A stretch of 64,000 nt of DNA from Craspedostauros australis (GCA_026770025.1 JAMXDE010000016.1:1550001-1614000), one strand, 5' to 3'. Numbered from the stretch's first letter, positions 22,765 through 35,365 are shown. Notes: a model not told the origin generated them from the sequence alone. Program-made: numbers and translations.

Positions 22765-25700
22765 ATGGCTACCAACACCAACGTCACCGACATCAACGAG
22801 TACACCATACTCAACCACGTCTTGTCTACCATCGGCATTCAGGCCCATTCTTGGCAACGTCGCGCTCTCAACGAGGCCGGCATCGCCAACGCTATGGACC
22901 TGATTCATCTCGATAAGCCTGCCCTCTTGGCAATCGAGGTGACCGACGACGACGACAACACATTCCGTCCCATGAATGTGCTTGTTGTCAACAAGATCCT
23001 CGCATTGGTACGCTGGATCAATCTCCAACCCCGATTGACTCCCGATGAATGGATGAGTGTCGACATGTACGACATCTCGCATCCATCCGTCATCGGGACC
23101 GCGGGTCCCCGGACCCCGGCCAGCTACCATTCCTGAGGAGGTGTCGGCATCATTCCTCCCAGTACTCGCACTTGCCGTACTGTGGACGATGATGAGGATA
23201 TCGAATCTGTGTCCCCGCCTGACCGGGCCAGATTTGCTACTCCAGTGACCAACCCTTCGGCACGCGTTGCAACAGCGGAAACTCCAATCGCTGCTGCTCC
23301 TGTGCCAAGTGTTGCATTCTCTCCGTCGAGCGCTCTCCCAGAGTCGTTCACCAAGGAGTTCAGCCGTGGTGTTAAGCGTGAGGCCCTCGCATTCCCCACC
23401 CTGAAGGACAACAAGCATTTCCTTTCATTCCGGCGCCAATTCGAAGCGATTGCGTATACTCATGGACTTGAGTATCACATCGATCCTTCGTGGGAGCCGG
23501 GTCCATCGGACATGTTGTTCTACAACATGCAGAACAGGTACTTGTACTCTGTTCTGAGCCTTCATGTCAAGACTTTGCGTGGCGACCAACTCCTTCGCAA
23601 GCATCAAGCGAGCAAGGACGGTCGCGCTGTCTATCAAAGTCTCATTGAGATTTACACCAATGGTGTCAACGGTGAGAGCGCGGCAATGGCACTTCATGCT
23701 CGCATCGCCTCCTTCACCTTGGATAACAGCTGGAAGAAGAACCGTGAGAACTTCGTGGACACCTGGCAGGGAATCATCTCCGATATCGAAGATATGGAAG
23801 ATGACGCCTTGCCGGACAACACGAAGAAGACATGGCTGCATAACTCGATTGCTCCGGACAAGGATCTTCTGAATGCTCTCACGAGCACATCCTACGTCCG
23901 TGACGAGATGCTTGCGGCCATGCCCTCCGGTTTCGAGATCAAGGCAGCTGGATTCGACCATCATCTCAACTCGGTTCGGATCCATGCTCAACGCCTCGAT
24001 TCCTCTCATCCTCGTCAGGTTCAAAAGCGTAATGTCAACAACGCTACGACCGGCAAGGGAAAGGGTGGTTCTTCGGGCAAGTCTCCTGCCAAAGGCAATG
24101 GCAAGACTTACACCAACGACAAGCGTACCCGCATTCCGAATGAGGAATGGGCAACCATGTCTTGGGCCCAGAAGAAGGACTACATGCACAACAACCCCTC
24201 CTGTAGTGCTGGCAAGGGCGACACCTCGCGTGCCGCTAATAAAGCCAAGTCCTCAGGCAACTCTTCGTCCACCCCGGCGACCAACGCTCCCGCTTCCTCC
24301 GGCGCTGGCAGCAATGCGGATTCAAAGGGCGGTCCTCCGGGATCTGCTATCAACCGCATGCTCGCGCAGGCTCGTCAGTCTGGTCAATCGACCGCTGACT
24401 TCGTCGATTCTGAGGGCGGGGCGTGGCGACGGGTGAATTCTACCGTGGTCCGATACAACTTCGAGACCTCAGTGGAGACGAAGACGGGTGCGCTCGTCGA
24501 CAGTGGCGCCAATGGCGGCCTCGCTGGCGACGACGTGCTAGTTCTGTGCAAGACGGGCACCATGGCGGACGTGAGCGGCATTGGTGATTCCACCATTGCG
24601 AGCCTGGACATTGGTATGGTCGCGGCCCTGCTTCACACGAGCAGTGGCCCGATCATCGCCAAGTTCCACCAGTACGCTCTATACGGGAAGGGCAAGTCCA
24701 TCCACTCTACCAACCAGCTCTCCGCGTTCGGTATGGATGTGAATGAACGCCCACGTGGACTCCCTGGTGGTCGGCAAACTGTCGTCACACCTGAGGGGCA
24801 CGTCATCCCTCTGTCCATTCGTGCTGGCTTGTCCTACATGGACATGCGCCCGCCGACCCCTGCTGAGATGGATCGGTACCCTCATGTGGACTTCACGTCC
24901 GATGATGTCTGGGACCCTTCCATCCTCGATCAGGAGTTTGGTCTTGATGATGTCCGTGCTCTTGCGGACGATGATGATGATGGTTCCGCGCTCGCCAACC
25001 TCGATCGCCTGCATGTATATGCGGCATCGACGGATGAGGCGCGCGGCAACGTACCGCATTCCGGGTCCGCTGGCAACTCCGGTTCCGTTCGTGTTCGCAG
25101 CTCGCCCATCGACTATGAGGCGCTGCGCCCGCACTTCGGCTGGATCCCTGCTCGTCGGATCAAGGACACTCTCGGCTGCACTTCCCAGTGGTACCGCACT
25201 TTGGAGCGATTCGCGATGCGCAAGCATTTCCGCACTCGTTTTCCGGCGGCCAACGTCGATTGTCTTCATGAGACAGTCGCGATGGACACTTTCTTCTCTG
25301 ATACACCCGCTCATGATGACGGTGTCCCTGGCCATGGTGGCTGCACCATGATCCAGGTGTTCGTTGCGCTCGACTCTCGGTACACATCGGGATTCCCGAT
25401 GGCGTCCGAGTGGCAGGTCGCGGACTCCTTGCTCGACTTCATTCGTCGGCATGGAGCGCCCGACCTACTAATGTCGGACAACGCGAAATCAGAGGTGGGA
25501 TTCAAAGTGCAAGACATCCTGCGTCAATACGCAATCAAGGATCACCAGAGTGAACCCGAGCACCAACACCAGAACGGAGCCGAGCGCCGCATACAGGACA
25601 TCAAGCGTACTGTCAACGGCGTCATGGATCGCACGGGTACCCCGTCGCGGTTCTGGCTCATCTGCACGATGTACGTCATTGACCTGTTCAATCACATCGC

Positions 25701-26019
25701 GCAGCGCACGTGTGGTAATGTGACCCCGTCACAGGCTGCCTTTGGGCAGCGTCCGGATATCAGCAAGTACCTTGCGTACTACTGGTGGTAACCGGTCTAC
25801 TACCGTGTGGAACGTCCTGGCTTCCCAAGTGAGTCCAAGGAGCGCTGCGGCCACTGGGCCGGTCCGTGCCTCCACAAGGGCGACGACCTCACATTCTGGG
25901 TGCTCGACGATGCGACACAACAACTCCTGCCTCGGTCTGCTATCCGCGCCGCCAATGATGCCTCTACTCGCAACTTGAGAGCCGACTATCCTTTTCCACT
26001 CGTGGGGGAGGATGCCGAT
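22765..26019 (+). pseudogene. gag-pol: Copia E Gag-PR-IN and start of RT region
   Basis: Starts at ATG 22765 in a good context (ACCATGG). Gag has no CCHC knuckle but a Lys/Gly/Ser-rich basic stretch (GKGKGGSSGKSPAKGNGK). Then come protease (ALVDSGANGG), an HxxxC pre-integrase region and integrase with MDTF, SDNAKSE and QNGAERR, covering the catalytic D, D, E. TGA 23134-23136 breaks Gag (D has CGA there). TAA 25789-25791 lies between integrase and RT and is shared with D. The reading frame then continues to 26019, where copia C is inserted. Confidence 0.9.
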
Positions 26020-26701
26020 TGTTGGAAATCCGGGGTTAGTGTTAGTAAGAACTAATTCGTTGTTAGATCGTACTATTCAGAACTGTGAGCTCATTCTCTT
26101 CAGCTCCTTTGCCTTTCGTTTCACATGTAGCATCTCCTGCAGCAGCACCGTGTTATACTGTTGCATTCATGCATCTCATCATCATGAATCATCGCTTGCA
26201 TACATGAGATCGCATCCGCAGGCATCCTTTGTCATGCACATCGTCGTGCATATCCGTAGGCATTCTTTCCATGCACCTCGTCGTGCATATCCTTATTCTA
26301 CATTCCCTGCGGTACGATTCCACAGTCTTGCGTTTCGCTCTTGATCTCCTGACACCAAACTTTACGATTGGTGTCATGATTGATGTCATGTTTGATGCTC
26401 TTTCTGAGTTGTTCTAGTCCGTGGCTGACACGTGCCATGATCTCCAGATGGGGTGATCATCAATGTGTCGGTCATCATCTTCCTTCACATGATTTAGATG
26501 TCGTGGCCTTTTCTTGATTCATAGAGGACAGGCTTGTTTGCTTGGTAAGACTGAGGTCATTCCCGTGTGATTCGTGTCGTGGGTGGAATGGATAATATTC
26601 AATGGTGTGACGAATAATATCCAAAGGTGTGACAAATAATGTTGGGAGTTGCGGCAATCATGGGTATCTTTCCGACAGAGTCGTACCCTCGATTCCTGAC
26701 A
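26020..26701 (-). repeat. 3' LTR of copia C
   Basis: 682 bp; on the minus strand it reads TGTCAGGAATCG...ATTTCCAACA. It is preceded by a purine tract (GGAAGGG) next to the pol stop. Confidence 0.95.
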
Positions 26702-26776
26702 CCCTTCCATTGTCGCATCGACAACACATCACTCACACTCTCACATTTTTCATAATTTCGCGTCCTCTCCTCTCCG

Positions 26777-29266
26777 TCACTGATCCATTGTGGAACGCAG
26801 TTGGATGTAGTGATCCCTGTGTTTTTCATAGGTCTCCTTTTTGGTATTCTTCGTAAAGCCGTCTGCGATGTTGTCTTCAGAGCGCACAAATTTGGTTCTG
26901 GCCTCTCCATTTGTGATCAGTTCCCGAATGAAATGATGTCGGATGTCGATGTGCCGTTTCCTGGCTGATGTTGATGGGTTGGACGCGATGAAGATCGCTC
27001 CAACATTGTCAACCATCACATCTGCCGGCTTGTGCATCCTCAGTCCGATGTCGCTCATCAATTGTGTTACGAAGCGAATTTCTTTTCCTGCCTCCGACAG
27101 TGCGACGTACTCTGCTTCCGTCGAGCTGAGTGTTACGCTCCGTTGTGCCTTTGATCTCCATATGATCGGCACTCCTTGTAGTAGGACGATGTGCCCTCCT
27201 ACGCTGATGTGATTGTCTTTGTCACCTGCGAATTCGCTGTCGGTGTATATTGCAATCTTCCATGCATCTTGGGTCAGTGGACTTGGTTTCATCTTCAGTC
27301 CATACTCTCTCGTGTCCCATACGAACTTCATGACTCGAGGCATTTCCTTGTATGCTGCGGCCGTTGGTCCATCCAACACCTTGGTCAGTTCTCGCACTGC
27401 ATTGGCGATGTCGGGTCGAGAGTGTTTCACCAGGTATAGCAGCATACCTACTCCGCTTCGGTATCTGCTGTGTCGCTGCTTGTCCACTTTGGGTGCGTCG
27501 CTTTGCCTTTGGATGCCTTGCCCTGGTGTCCCAGGCGTTCCGTATCGTTGCAGCTTCACCACATCGCTTCCGAACGTATCGATGATGTTCTTTAGGATGT
27601 GTGGTTGGTTCACCCAACAGTTCGTCTTGTCACGGTTGAAGATGATCCTGCAGCTCAGGTAGTCTTCGAGATCTTCCTCCACCTTGACACCGAACCGTTC
27701 CGCTCAGATATCCTTCACGAGCTTTTTCAATTCCTGCTCCTCTCCGATGCAGAGGCAATCGTCCACATAGGTGCCGATCAGTAGCAGTCTCCCTTCCTGA
27801 TTCCGAATCAGTAGGCAAGGGTCTACCTCGCTCTGTCTGAACCCCAATTTGAATAGGATGTCGACGAGCTTCTTGTTCCATTGTCTCGCGCTTTGCACGA
27901 GTCCGTAGATGGTTTTCTTGAGCAACAGGCATTCGTCGGCTTCGTGCCTCATACCCTTCGGGCATTGCATGTAGATCTCTTCATCGAGTTCTCCATGCAG
28001 GAATGCTGTCTCAAAGTCGATGATGATACTTTCCATATGTAATATCATCTTCATCGTGAGCATGATTCGGTATGTCGCATCATGTATCACTGGTGCGTGG
28101 TGTGCCGAGAAGTCGACTCCTGCGATCTGCGAGTATCCGCATGCCACGAGTCTGGCGCGGAATACCCCGTTTCTCTTTTCCTTGAAAACCCATTTGGTCT
28201 TCACACACCGCCGATCCTTCGGCATCTGGTCCTTCTTGATTTTCTCCCATACTTTCCTTCTGGCCATATCATAGAACTCTTTGTTGATAGCTTCACGCCA
28301 TTTCTTTCTTTTGTTGGGATCCGCATGGTCCCAGCAGTCCTCGAATGTGGTTGGGTCCAGCAGCATTGCGACATTCGCGTGTTCTGCTCCTCCATTACTT
28401 CGTTCTTCTTTCAATGCTTGGTCCGCAGCGATGATGTCATCTAATCTCATCATTCCATGAGGTGTGTCTATCATCGTACCTGCGATATCTCTGTTGAATA
28501 TTGACCCGTCTGCGTGGAAGTCGGGTCCTCCTGTTTCCGGTGGAGTTGTGATGGTCTCTTCGGGCGTCACATATCCCTCGCTGTCATTAGGTTCTGACTC
28601 ATCACTTGATCCGAGATCTCGCTCTTCCTCTGGGATTGGGTCGTTGTTGTACCCGGCGAGAGCGCTCAGCATCCTTGGTATGTGTGTTACAGGTTCTGCG
28701 ACAGGGGTGTCTTCGGGCTCTTTCTCGGCCGCTTCGTCTACTTTCCCCTCGTCGTCCCTTCCGAATTCATCGTCGTTCTCTTCGTTCGATTCATTTTCCC
28801 CTTGGGCAGGGAGCAAGCTATCTTGCCCTCGCGCAGCGTCATCAGTATCTTCTATTTCTTCGGCTCTGCTGCTGCGATCCGCGTCGTCGGCCTCCATGCT
28901 CTTGATGGTCTCCGATCGTCGCTCCCAAGTTGTCCTCGTAGCTCGGGTGTTCATACCCGACGTAGAGTCGTCATCTTCCAGATCTATCAGCACAGATCTG
29001 TTGGCATTCTCGATACCTCTGAATTGCCCGTATGACTGATTCATCCATGTCACGTCTCTCGTGATTAGGATTTTGGTTGTAGCGAGATTCAGCATTCGAT
29101 ATACTCCCTTTGCGTGCGATTGGCCGTAGCCGACGAACATGGCTGGTCTGGATCTATCGTCCAGCTTAGCCTTTATCGTACGACCGCCGATGTATACCAT
29201 GCCTATTTCTCCGAATTTTCGTAATCCATCCACGAATGTTGGGATGCGATTGTTGAAGAGAACACA
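26777..29266 (-). pseudogene. pol: Copia C pol: integrase end, RT and RNase H
   Basis: Continues the integrase frame beyond the solo LTR insertion. It contains the integrase C-terminal region (MVYIGGRTIKAKLDD), an acidic linker, RT with an intact YVDD (TYVDDCLCIG) and RNase H (YTDSEFAGDKD, SSTEAEYVAL). One in-frame TGA (27704-27706, minus strand) lies just after the RT active-site region (KDI-stop-AERFG). Otherwise open to the stop at 26777. Confidence 0.88.
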
Positions 29267-30202
29267 TGTCAGGAATCGGGTGTTGTGAAACACCGAATTG
29301 CCGCACCTCCCAAGAATGTGGAGTTGAGCATTGTGGAATGCTACACTACCGCACCTCCCAATAACCCAAGAGTCAGGAGTCGAATGTCATGAAATGCTAC
29401 ATTACCGCAACTCCCACCTTTGATCATTGTGACACAGAAAAATGTGAGCTGCACGTAACTTGTGGTGGAGAACGCCACGTGCCGAATGCGAACCGGACTA
29501 TGGTGTCCGTGACCTCAATGCAGGAATGCCAATCACACGTGTATGTCGCAGGGGGCGGGGATGTTGGAATCGTGACCAACATCACGATACGAGCGACTAC
29601 GGCCCCCATGTCGCAACCAATGAAAAAGAGTACTGGGGGAAGGCCAATGTCACGAAGTGTGAGACGGCCTGTGAACGAACCAGTTATGACGAACTTCCAG
29701 GAAGCCGGTGAAGTGATCGGCGAAGTAATGGGAGAAACGACAGGAGAAGCATCGGAGAAGATCGGAGATGATCGGAGATGTTTGATGGTCGAGGAGCTGA
29801 ATGAGCTCCCAACCAAGGTGCTCCTGTGACGAGTGGGAAATCGTGATCTGATCGAATGAACCGATCTGTGTGATGCCTACGACTCGGCGAAGTCTATGCT
29901 AACGAAACTATTGGTAGAGGGCAGGAGATGGAATATCTGAGATGCATGATGAGATGCATGATGAGATGAACCAATACTGCAAGATGAGATGTACATGGAG
30001 TACATGCTGCATGACATGATGAAGCAGGAGGACAGCACTGCATGAGCAAGGGCAAGACTGTGTGCTACTGTGGATTATGTATGCTTTGGCAAATGGAATT
30101 GAAAGTGATGAAGATGTTGTACTCACAGTTCCAACAATGCAATAACAGGAATAGGTAACCAGAGACTACTACTAGAGACTGGGGTACCCCGGATTTCCAA
30201 CA
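29267..30202 (+). mobile_element. Solo LTR related to the copia C LTR, opposite orientation
   Basis: 936 bp with ends TGTCAGGAATCG...GATTTCCAACA, the same termini as the C LTR but with a divergent interior. It is flanked by AACACA (29261-29266 and 30203-30208). It sits in the integrase coding region of C, and removing it with one AACACA restores the C frame (…ACVLFNN…). No coding capacity of its own. Confidence 0.88.
29282..29420. repeat. Three degenerate tandem units inside the solo LTR
   Basis: The phrase GAAATGCTACATTACCGCA and its variants, each followed by CTCCCA, recurs three times at about 55-60 bp spacing. Confidence 0.65.
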
Positions 30203-31239
30203 AACACATGCTGGTTCTCTTGTCTTTGTCTCGATAATATTTTCGAGCTGAGTCGCGGTTCGGGCTGCCTCCGCCCACAATTTTCCACGCACTGTTTTCG
30301 GTAGATGCGTTTGGTTGAGCATGGAGCGGACTTTCCCGTACAACGTCGCGAATTTTCTTTCCACGCGACCGTTCTGTTGGGGAGTGGATGCTGCAGTATA
30401 TTCGAATGTTGGACCGAACCCTGCGTTTAGAAGCTGTTTTTCCGCGGCATAATTCTCTCCCGCGTTGTCACATCTGATATTTTTCACATGTGCCTGTTGG
30501 TTGGAGTGAAGCCATCGGAGGAGCGTGATCAGCTTTTCTCCGACTTCACTTTTCTCTTTCAAAAAGTAGCTCCAGCAGTAATCACTGTAGTCGTCGATGA
30601 CAAGGAGCCAATATTTTCCTTGTCCGTAGCTGTGCGTTTGAACGCTCGACGTGTCAATGAACAACCGCTCACCAATTTCTTTTGCTCGGCGCTGCAGGCG
30701 TTTTGTCATTGACTTCTGCTTCTGCTTTCCGATTGCGCAGTCAATGCATGCATGCAACTTGCCTGTGACATTCCAACCGTATCGTCCCGCTGTGCGAGAG
30801 ATCGTGTAAGTGTCAACATGGCCTAACATTTTATGAATTTGGTTGATGTCCACCGCGGACCTGGTGGACACGCCGACATTGGCTTGGTCTTCGTGGGGAG
30901 AGGCGCTGATCATGTTCACTCCACTCACGAAACCTCTATGGGTTGCCATGAGTCTGTCGAACGTGATGCGTTGCCCGCGCTTCTCCAGGCTCATCATGAC
31001 ACCTTGGTTGCTGATGTCGAAGCCGTTCTCGAGAGCTTTGTTGATGCTCAAGAGGTTCACCCACAGGTTGGGCACGAACTTCACTTGCTTGAGCACGATG
31101 GTAGCTTGGTTCCCGTTCTTCTGCATCACGACCATGCGTTTATCGCCAACCTTTGTTGCCTTGAGGTATCGGCCGCTGCCGATCTTGATGGAGTGGTTGG
31201 CCACTCGCACGTTAATCATTCCCTCTTCGCTATTGGTGA
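30203..31239 (-). pseudogene. pol: Copia C pol: protease end, pre-integrase and integrase
   Basis: Frame continues from the protease motif across the copia D insertion. It contains the pre-integrase region HKMLGHVDTYT with CIDC and integrase with FIDTSS, CDNAGEN and QQNGRVERK as catalytic D, D, E. Ends at the solo LTR insertion. The frame that runs on from here into LTR sequence (to 30065) is an artefact. Confidence 0.88.
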
Positions 31240-31860
31240 TATTAGCTCAAACTAGTATTCCCATTAGTCGTGTTAAGATTTAGTCTAGTTAGTCAAATGC
31301 CCGACTGCTCAGAATGTTTGAGCGGGATTGAAGCGTGACTCGATGTCGGTGGGATGGGGTCCCATGGGGTCTCTCCCCACGAATCGTGCTCTACTTATGA
31401 CGATGTCGCATGTCCGCTGAATTTGGGTTTGGGCGATCATGCCATCCCACGCCACTTATGGGCGTGACATGACCTGTCCTGGATGGACAAGCAGATCAAA
31501 CCGTTGGATGAACAAAGTCCCCCAAATCGATCGGAAGAGAGTGAACAACAAACTCTCTCTCCGACCATCACGAAATTGATGTCTCCTCTCTCGAATGGCA
31601 ACATCGGCACCGCGATGATTGCACGTGGGAGACTCAACGCTCCACTATACCACTACTAATAGAGATGATGCAGATCCAGCTCTAATGGATGCTGCTCATC
31701 ACCTGCTCACAATCCTTTTGAAAGTCTCATTTGGATTCGTACAGCTTTAAGACTAAGAAACACACTCACACACACAAACTCATCAACATACTGCACTACC
31801 ACGGCTTGATCACCCTTCGGCGTACAGTAAGTTACCCTCGTTTCCAATATCGTTCTATCA
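31240..31860 (+). repeat. 5' LTR of copia D
   Basis: 621 bp; contains a GGTCCCATGGGGTC near-palindrome and ends immediately before the primer-binding site. Confidence 0.95.
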
Positions 31861-31882
31861 GATTAACAGTCGCACTCGCTCC
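31861..31882 (+). promoter_or_regulatory. Primer-binding site of copia D, probably tRNA-Asn half-molecule
   Basis: GATTAACAGTCGCACTCGCT follows the LTR directly. Its reverse complement contains GCGACTGTTAATC, which resembles the anticodon arm of tRNA-Asn(GTT). Copia elements are known to prime with internally cleaved tRNAs, so a half tRNA-Asn primer is plausible. Copia E has the same site at 22273. Confidence 0.45.
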
Positions 31883-32338
31883 ACACCTGTGTTGATCGAG
31901 TGAATATCCACTTCATCTGCTTCAAGCATCCTCAGCTACCCCACGTGACGACGTGACACTCTCTGCCCAGTCCTCTGTGCAGACACACTCTTCTGTTCGG
32001 ACTCCACCGTTCAGCTCCACTCGGCTTCGGCCCTCGCGCGCTCACCACACTCCAGACATCACAGTCCAAGTGTGTACACTCTCTCTTTCCAAACTGCTTC
32101 ACACGCCAATCCTCTCTTGAATCGAAACATCTCGTCACAGACGATTGATCAAGTGTGCTTCCCTGCTCTATTTCTTGAATCGTACAACAACATCGCCCAC
32201 GGCGATCTACGCGAGAAACCAGAAATATCAAGACAAACAAACACTCCGCCAACTACAACAAAACAAACACAAAACAAACAATCTACATCACATCACATCA
32301 ACTATCACCCAACACCCATCACCGAACGCTTTTCTACC

Positions 32339-35300
32339 ATGGCTACCAACACCAACGTCACCGACATCAACGAGTACACCATACTCAACCACGTCTTGTC
32401 TACCATCGGCATTCAGGCCCATTCTTGGCAACGTCGCGCTCTCAACGAGGCCGGCATCGCCAACGCTATGGACCTGATTCATCTCGATAAGCCTGCCCTC
32501 TTGGCAATCGAGGTGACCGACGACGACGACAACACATTCCGTCCCATGAATGTGCTTGTTGTCAACAAGATCCTCGCATTGGTACGCTGGATCAATCTCC
32601 AACCCCGATTGACTCCCGATGAATGGATGAGTGTCGACATGTACGACATCTCGCATCCATCCGTCATCGGGACCGCGGGTCCCCGGACCCCGGCCAGCTA
32701 CCATCCCCGAGGAGGTGTCAGCATCATTCCTCCCAGTACCCGCACTCGCCGTACTGTGGATGACGATGAGGACATCGAATCTGTGTCCCCCCCTGATCGG
32801 GCCAGATTTGCTACTCCAGTGACCAACCCTTCGGCACGCGTTGCAACAGCGGAAACTCCAATCGCTGCTGCTCCTGTGCCAAGTGTTGCATTCTCTCCGT
32901 CGAGCGCTCTCCCAGAGTCGTTCACCAAGGAGTTCAGCCGTGGTGTTAAGCGTGAGGCCCTCGCATTCCCCACCCTGAAGGATGACAAGCGTTTCCTTTC
33001 GTTCTGGCGCCAATTCGAAGCGATCGCGTATACTCATGGACTTGAGTATCACATCGATCCTTCGTGGGAGCCGGGTCCATCGGACATGTTGTTCTACAAC
33101 ATGCAGAACAGGTACCTCTACTCTGTTCTGAGCCTCCATGTCAAGACTTTGCGTGGCGACCAGCTCCTTCGCAAGCACCAAGCAAGCAAGGACGGTCAAG
33201 CTGTCTATCAGAGTCTCATTGAGATTTACACCAATGGTGTCAACGGTGAGAGCGCGGCAATGGCACTTCGTGCTCGCATCGCCTCCTTCACCTTGGATAA
33301 TAGCTGGAAGAAGAACCGTGAGAACTTCGTGGACACCTGGCAGGGAATCATCTCCGATATCGAAGATATGGAAGATGACGCCTTGCCGGACAACACGAAG
33401 AAGACATGGCTGCATAACTCGATTGCTCCGGACAAGGATCTTCTGAATGCTCTCACGAGCACATCCTACGTCCGTGACGAGATGCTCGCGGCCATGCCAT
33501 CCGGTTTCGAGATCAAGGCGGCTGGATTCGATCACCACCTCAACTCGGTTCGGATCCATGCTCAACGCCTCGATTCCTCTCATCCTCGTCAGGTTCAAAA
33601 GCGTAATGTCAACAACGCTACGACCGGCAAGGGAAAGGGTGGTTCTTCGGGCAAGTCTCCTGCCAAAGGCAATGGCAAGACTTACACCAACGACAAGCGT
33701 ACCCGCATTCCGAATGAGGAGTGGGCAACGATGTCTTGGGCCCAGAAGAAGGACTACATGCACAACAACTCGTCCCGTGGTGCTGGCAAGGGCGACACTT
33801 CACGTGCTGCCAATAAAGCCAAGTCCTCTGGGAACTCTTCGTCCGACACGGTACCAGGGTCCTCCACGCCGTCAGGTTCCGGGGGCACTGCGGAACCCAA
33901 GGGCGGTCCCCCGGGATCTGCCATCAACCGCATGCTCGCCCAGGCGCGTCAGTCCAGTCAATCGACCGCTGACTTCGTCGATTCTGAGGGTGGCGCATGG
34001 CGACGTGTCAACTCCACTGTGGTCCGCTACAACTTCGAGACCTCGGTGGCGGCGAAGACGGGTGCACTCGTCGACAGTGGCGCCAATGGCGGCCTTGCTG
34101 GCGACGACGTTCTGGTCCTGTGCAAGACAGGTACCACGGCAGACGTGAGCGGCATTGGTGATTCCACCATTGCGAGTTTGGATATTGGTACGGTCGCGGC
34201 CCTGCTTCATACGAGCAGTGGCCCGATCATCGCCAAGTTCCATCAGTACGCTCTATACGGGAAGGGCAAGTCCATCCACTCTACCAACCAACTCTCCGCG
34301 TTTGGTATGGATGTGAATGAACGCCCACGTGGACTCCCTGGCGGTCGGCAAACTGTCGTCACGCCTGAGGGGCACGTCATCCCGCTGTCTATCCGTGCTG
34401 GCCTGTCCTACATGGATATGCGCCCACCGACCCCTGCTGAGATGGATCAGTACCCTCATGTGGACTTCACGTCCGATGACGTCTGGGACCCTTCCATCCT
34501 CGATCAGGAGTTCGGTCTTGATGATGTCCGCGCCCTCGCGGACGATGATGATGATGGTTCCGCGCCCGCCGACCTCGATCGCCTGCATGTGTATGCGGCA
34601 TCGACGGATGAGGCCCGCGGGACAGTCCCTCATTCCGGGTCCGCTGGCAATTCCGGTTCCGTTCGTGTTCGCAACTCGCCCATCGACTATGAGGCACTGC
34701 GTCCACACTTCGGCTGGATCCCTGCTCGTCGGATCAAGGACACTCTCGGCTGCACTTCCCAGTGGTACCGCACTTTGGAGCGATTCGCGATGCGCAAGCA
34801 TTTCCGCACTCGTTTTCCGGCGGCCAACGTTGATCGTCTTCATGAGACGGTCGCGATGGACACTTTCTTCTCTGATACACCCGCTCATGATGACGGTGTC
34901 CCTGGCCATGGTGGCTGCACCATGATCCAGGTGTTCGTTGCGCTCGACTCTCGGTACACATCGGGATTCCCGATGGCGTCCGAGTGGCAGGTCGCGGACT
35001 CCTTGCTCGACTTCATTCGTCGGCATGGAGCGCCCGACCTACTAATGTCGGACAACGCGAAATCAGAGGTGGGATTCAAAGTGCAAGACATCCTGCGTCA
35101 ATACGCAATCAAGGATCACCAGAGTGAACCCGAGCACCAACACCAGAACGGAGCCGAGCGCCGCATACAGGACATCAAGCGTACTGTCAACGGCGTCATG
35201 GATCGCACGGGTACCCCGTCGCGGTTCTGGCTCATCTGCACGATGTACGTCATTGACCTGTTCAATCACATCGCGCAGCGCACGTGTGGTAATGTGACCC

Positions 35301-35365
35301 CGTCACAGGCTGCCTTTGGGCAGCGTCCGGATATCAGCAAGTACCTTGCGTACTACTGGTGGTAA
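32339..35365 (+). CDS. gag-pol: Copia D Gag-protease-integrase
   Basis: 1008 residues from ATG 32339 (ACCATGGCT). The open frame extends upstream to 32072, but without a better ATG. Gag capsid-like region is about residues 1-400, followed by a basic Gly/Ser/Lys stretch in place of zinc knuckles. Protease DSGAN is at about residue 578. An acidic linker (DDDDDGS), a pre-integrase H/C region and integrase with MDTF, SDNAKSE and QNGAERR follow (about 840-960). The ORF ends at TAA after AYYWW, and the same frame goes on into RT. This stop is shared with copia E. No other lesion is seen. Confidence 0.9.
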   Translation: MATNTNVTDINEYTILNHVLSTIGIQAHSWQRRALNEAGIANAMDLIHLDKPALLAIEVTDDDDNTFRPMNVLVVNKILALVRWINLQPRLTPDEWMSVDMYDISHPSVIGTAGPRTPASYHPRGGVSIIPPSTRTRRTVDDDEDIESVSPPDRARFATPVTNPSARVATAETPIAAAPVPSVAFSPSSALPESFTKEFSRGVKREALAFPTLKDDKRFLSFWRQFEAIAYTHGLEYHIDPSWEPGPSDMLFYNMQNRYLYSVLSLHVKTLRGDQLLRKHQASKDGQAVYQSLIEIYTNGVNGESAAMALRARIASFTLDNSWKKNRENFVDTWQGIISDIEDMEDDALPDNTKKTWLHNSIAPDKDLLNALTSTSYVRDEMLAAMPSGFEIKAAGFDHHLNSVRIHAQRLDSSHPRQVQKRNVNNATTGKGKGGSSGKSPAKGNGKTYTNDKRTRIPNEEWATMSWAQKKDYMHNNSSRGAGKGDTSRAANKAKSSGNSSSDTVPGSSTPSGSGGTAEPKGGPPGSAINRMLAQARQSSQSTADFVDSEGGAWRRVNSTVVRYNFETSVAAKTGALVDSGANGGLAGDDVLVLCKTGTTADVSGIGDSTIASLDIGTVAALLHTSSGPIIAKFHQYALYGKGKSIHSTNQLSAFGMDVNERPRGLPGGRQTVVTPEGHVIPLSIRAGLSYMDMRPPTPAEMDQYPHVDFTSDDVWDPSILDQEFGLDDVRALADDDDDGSAPADLDRLHVYAASTDEARGTVPHSGSAGNSGSVRVRNSPIDYEALRPHFGWIPARRIKDTLGCTSQWYRTLERFAMRKHFRTRFPAANVDRLHETVAMDTFFSDTPAHDDGVPGHGGCTMIQVFVALDSRYTSGFPMASEWQVADSLLDFIRRHGAPDLLMSDNAKSEVGFKVQDILRQYAIKDHQSEPEHQHQNGAERRIQDIKRTVNGVMDRTGTPSRFWLICTMYVIDLFNHIAQRTCGNVTPSQAAFGQRPDISKYLAYYWW

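Noticed and set aside
30065-30202. C-terminal extension of copia C integrase
   Set aside because: It is translation into the inserted solo LTR; the true frame continues at 29266.
32072-32338. N-terminal extension of copia D Gag
   Set aside because: The upstream open frame has no ATG; ATG 32339 has a good context and is conserved with E.
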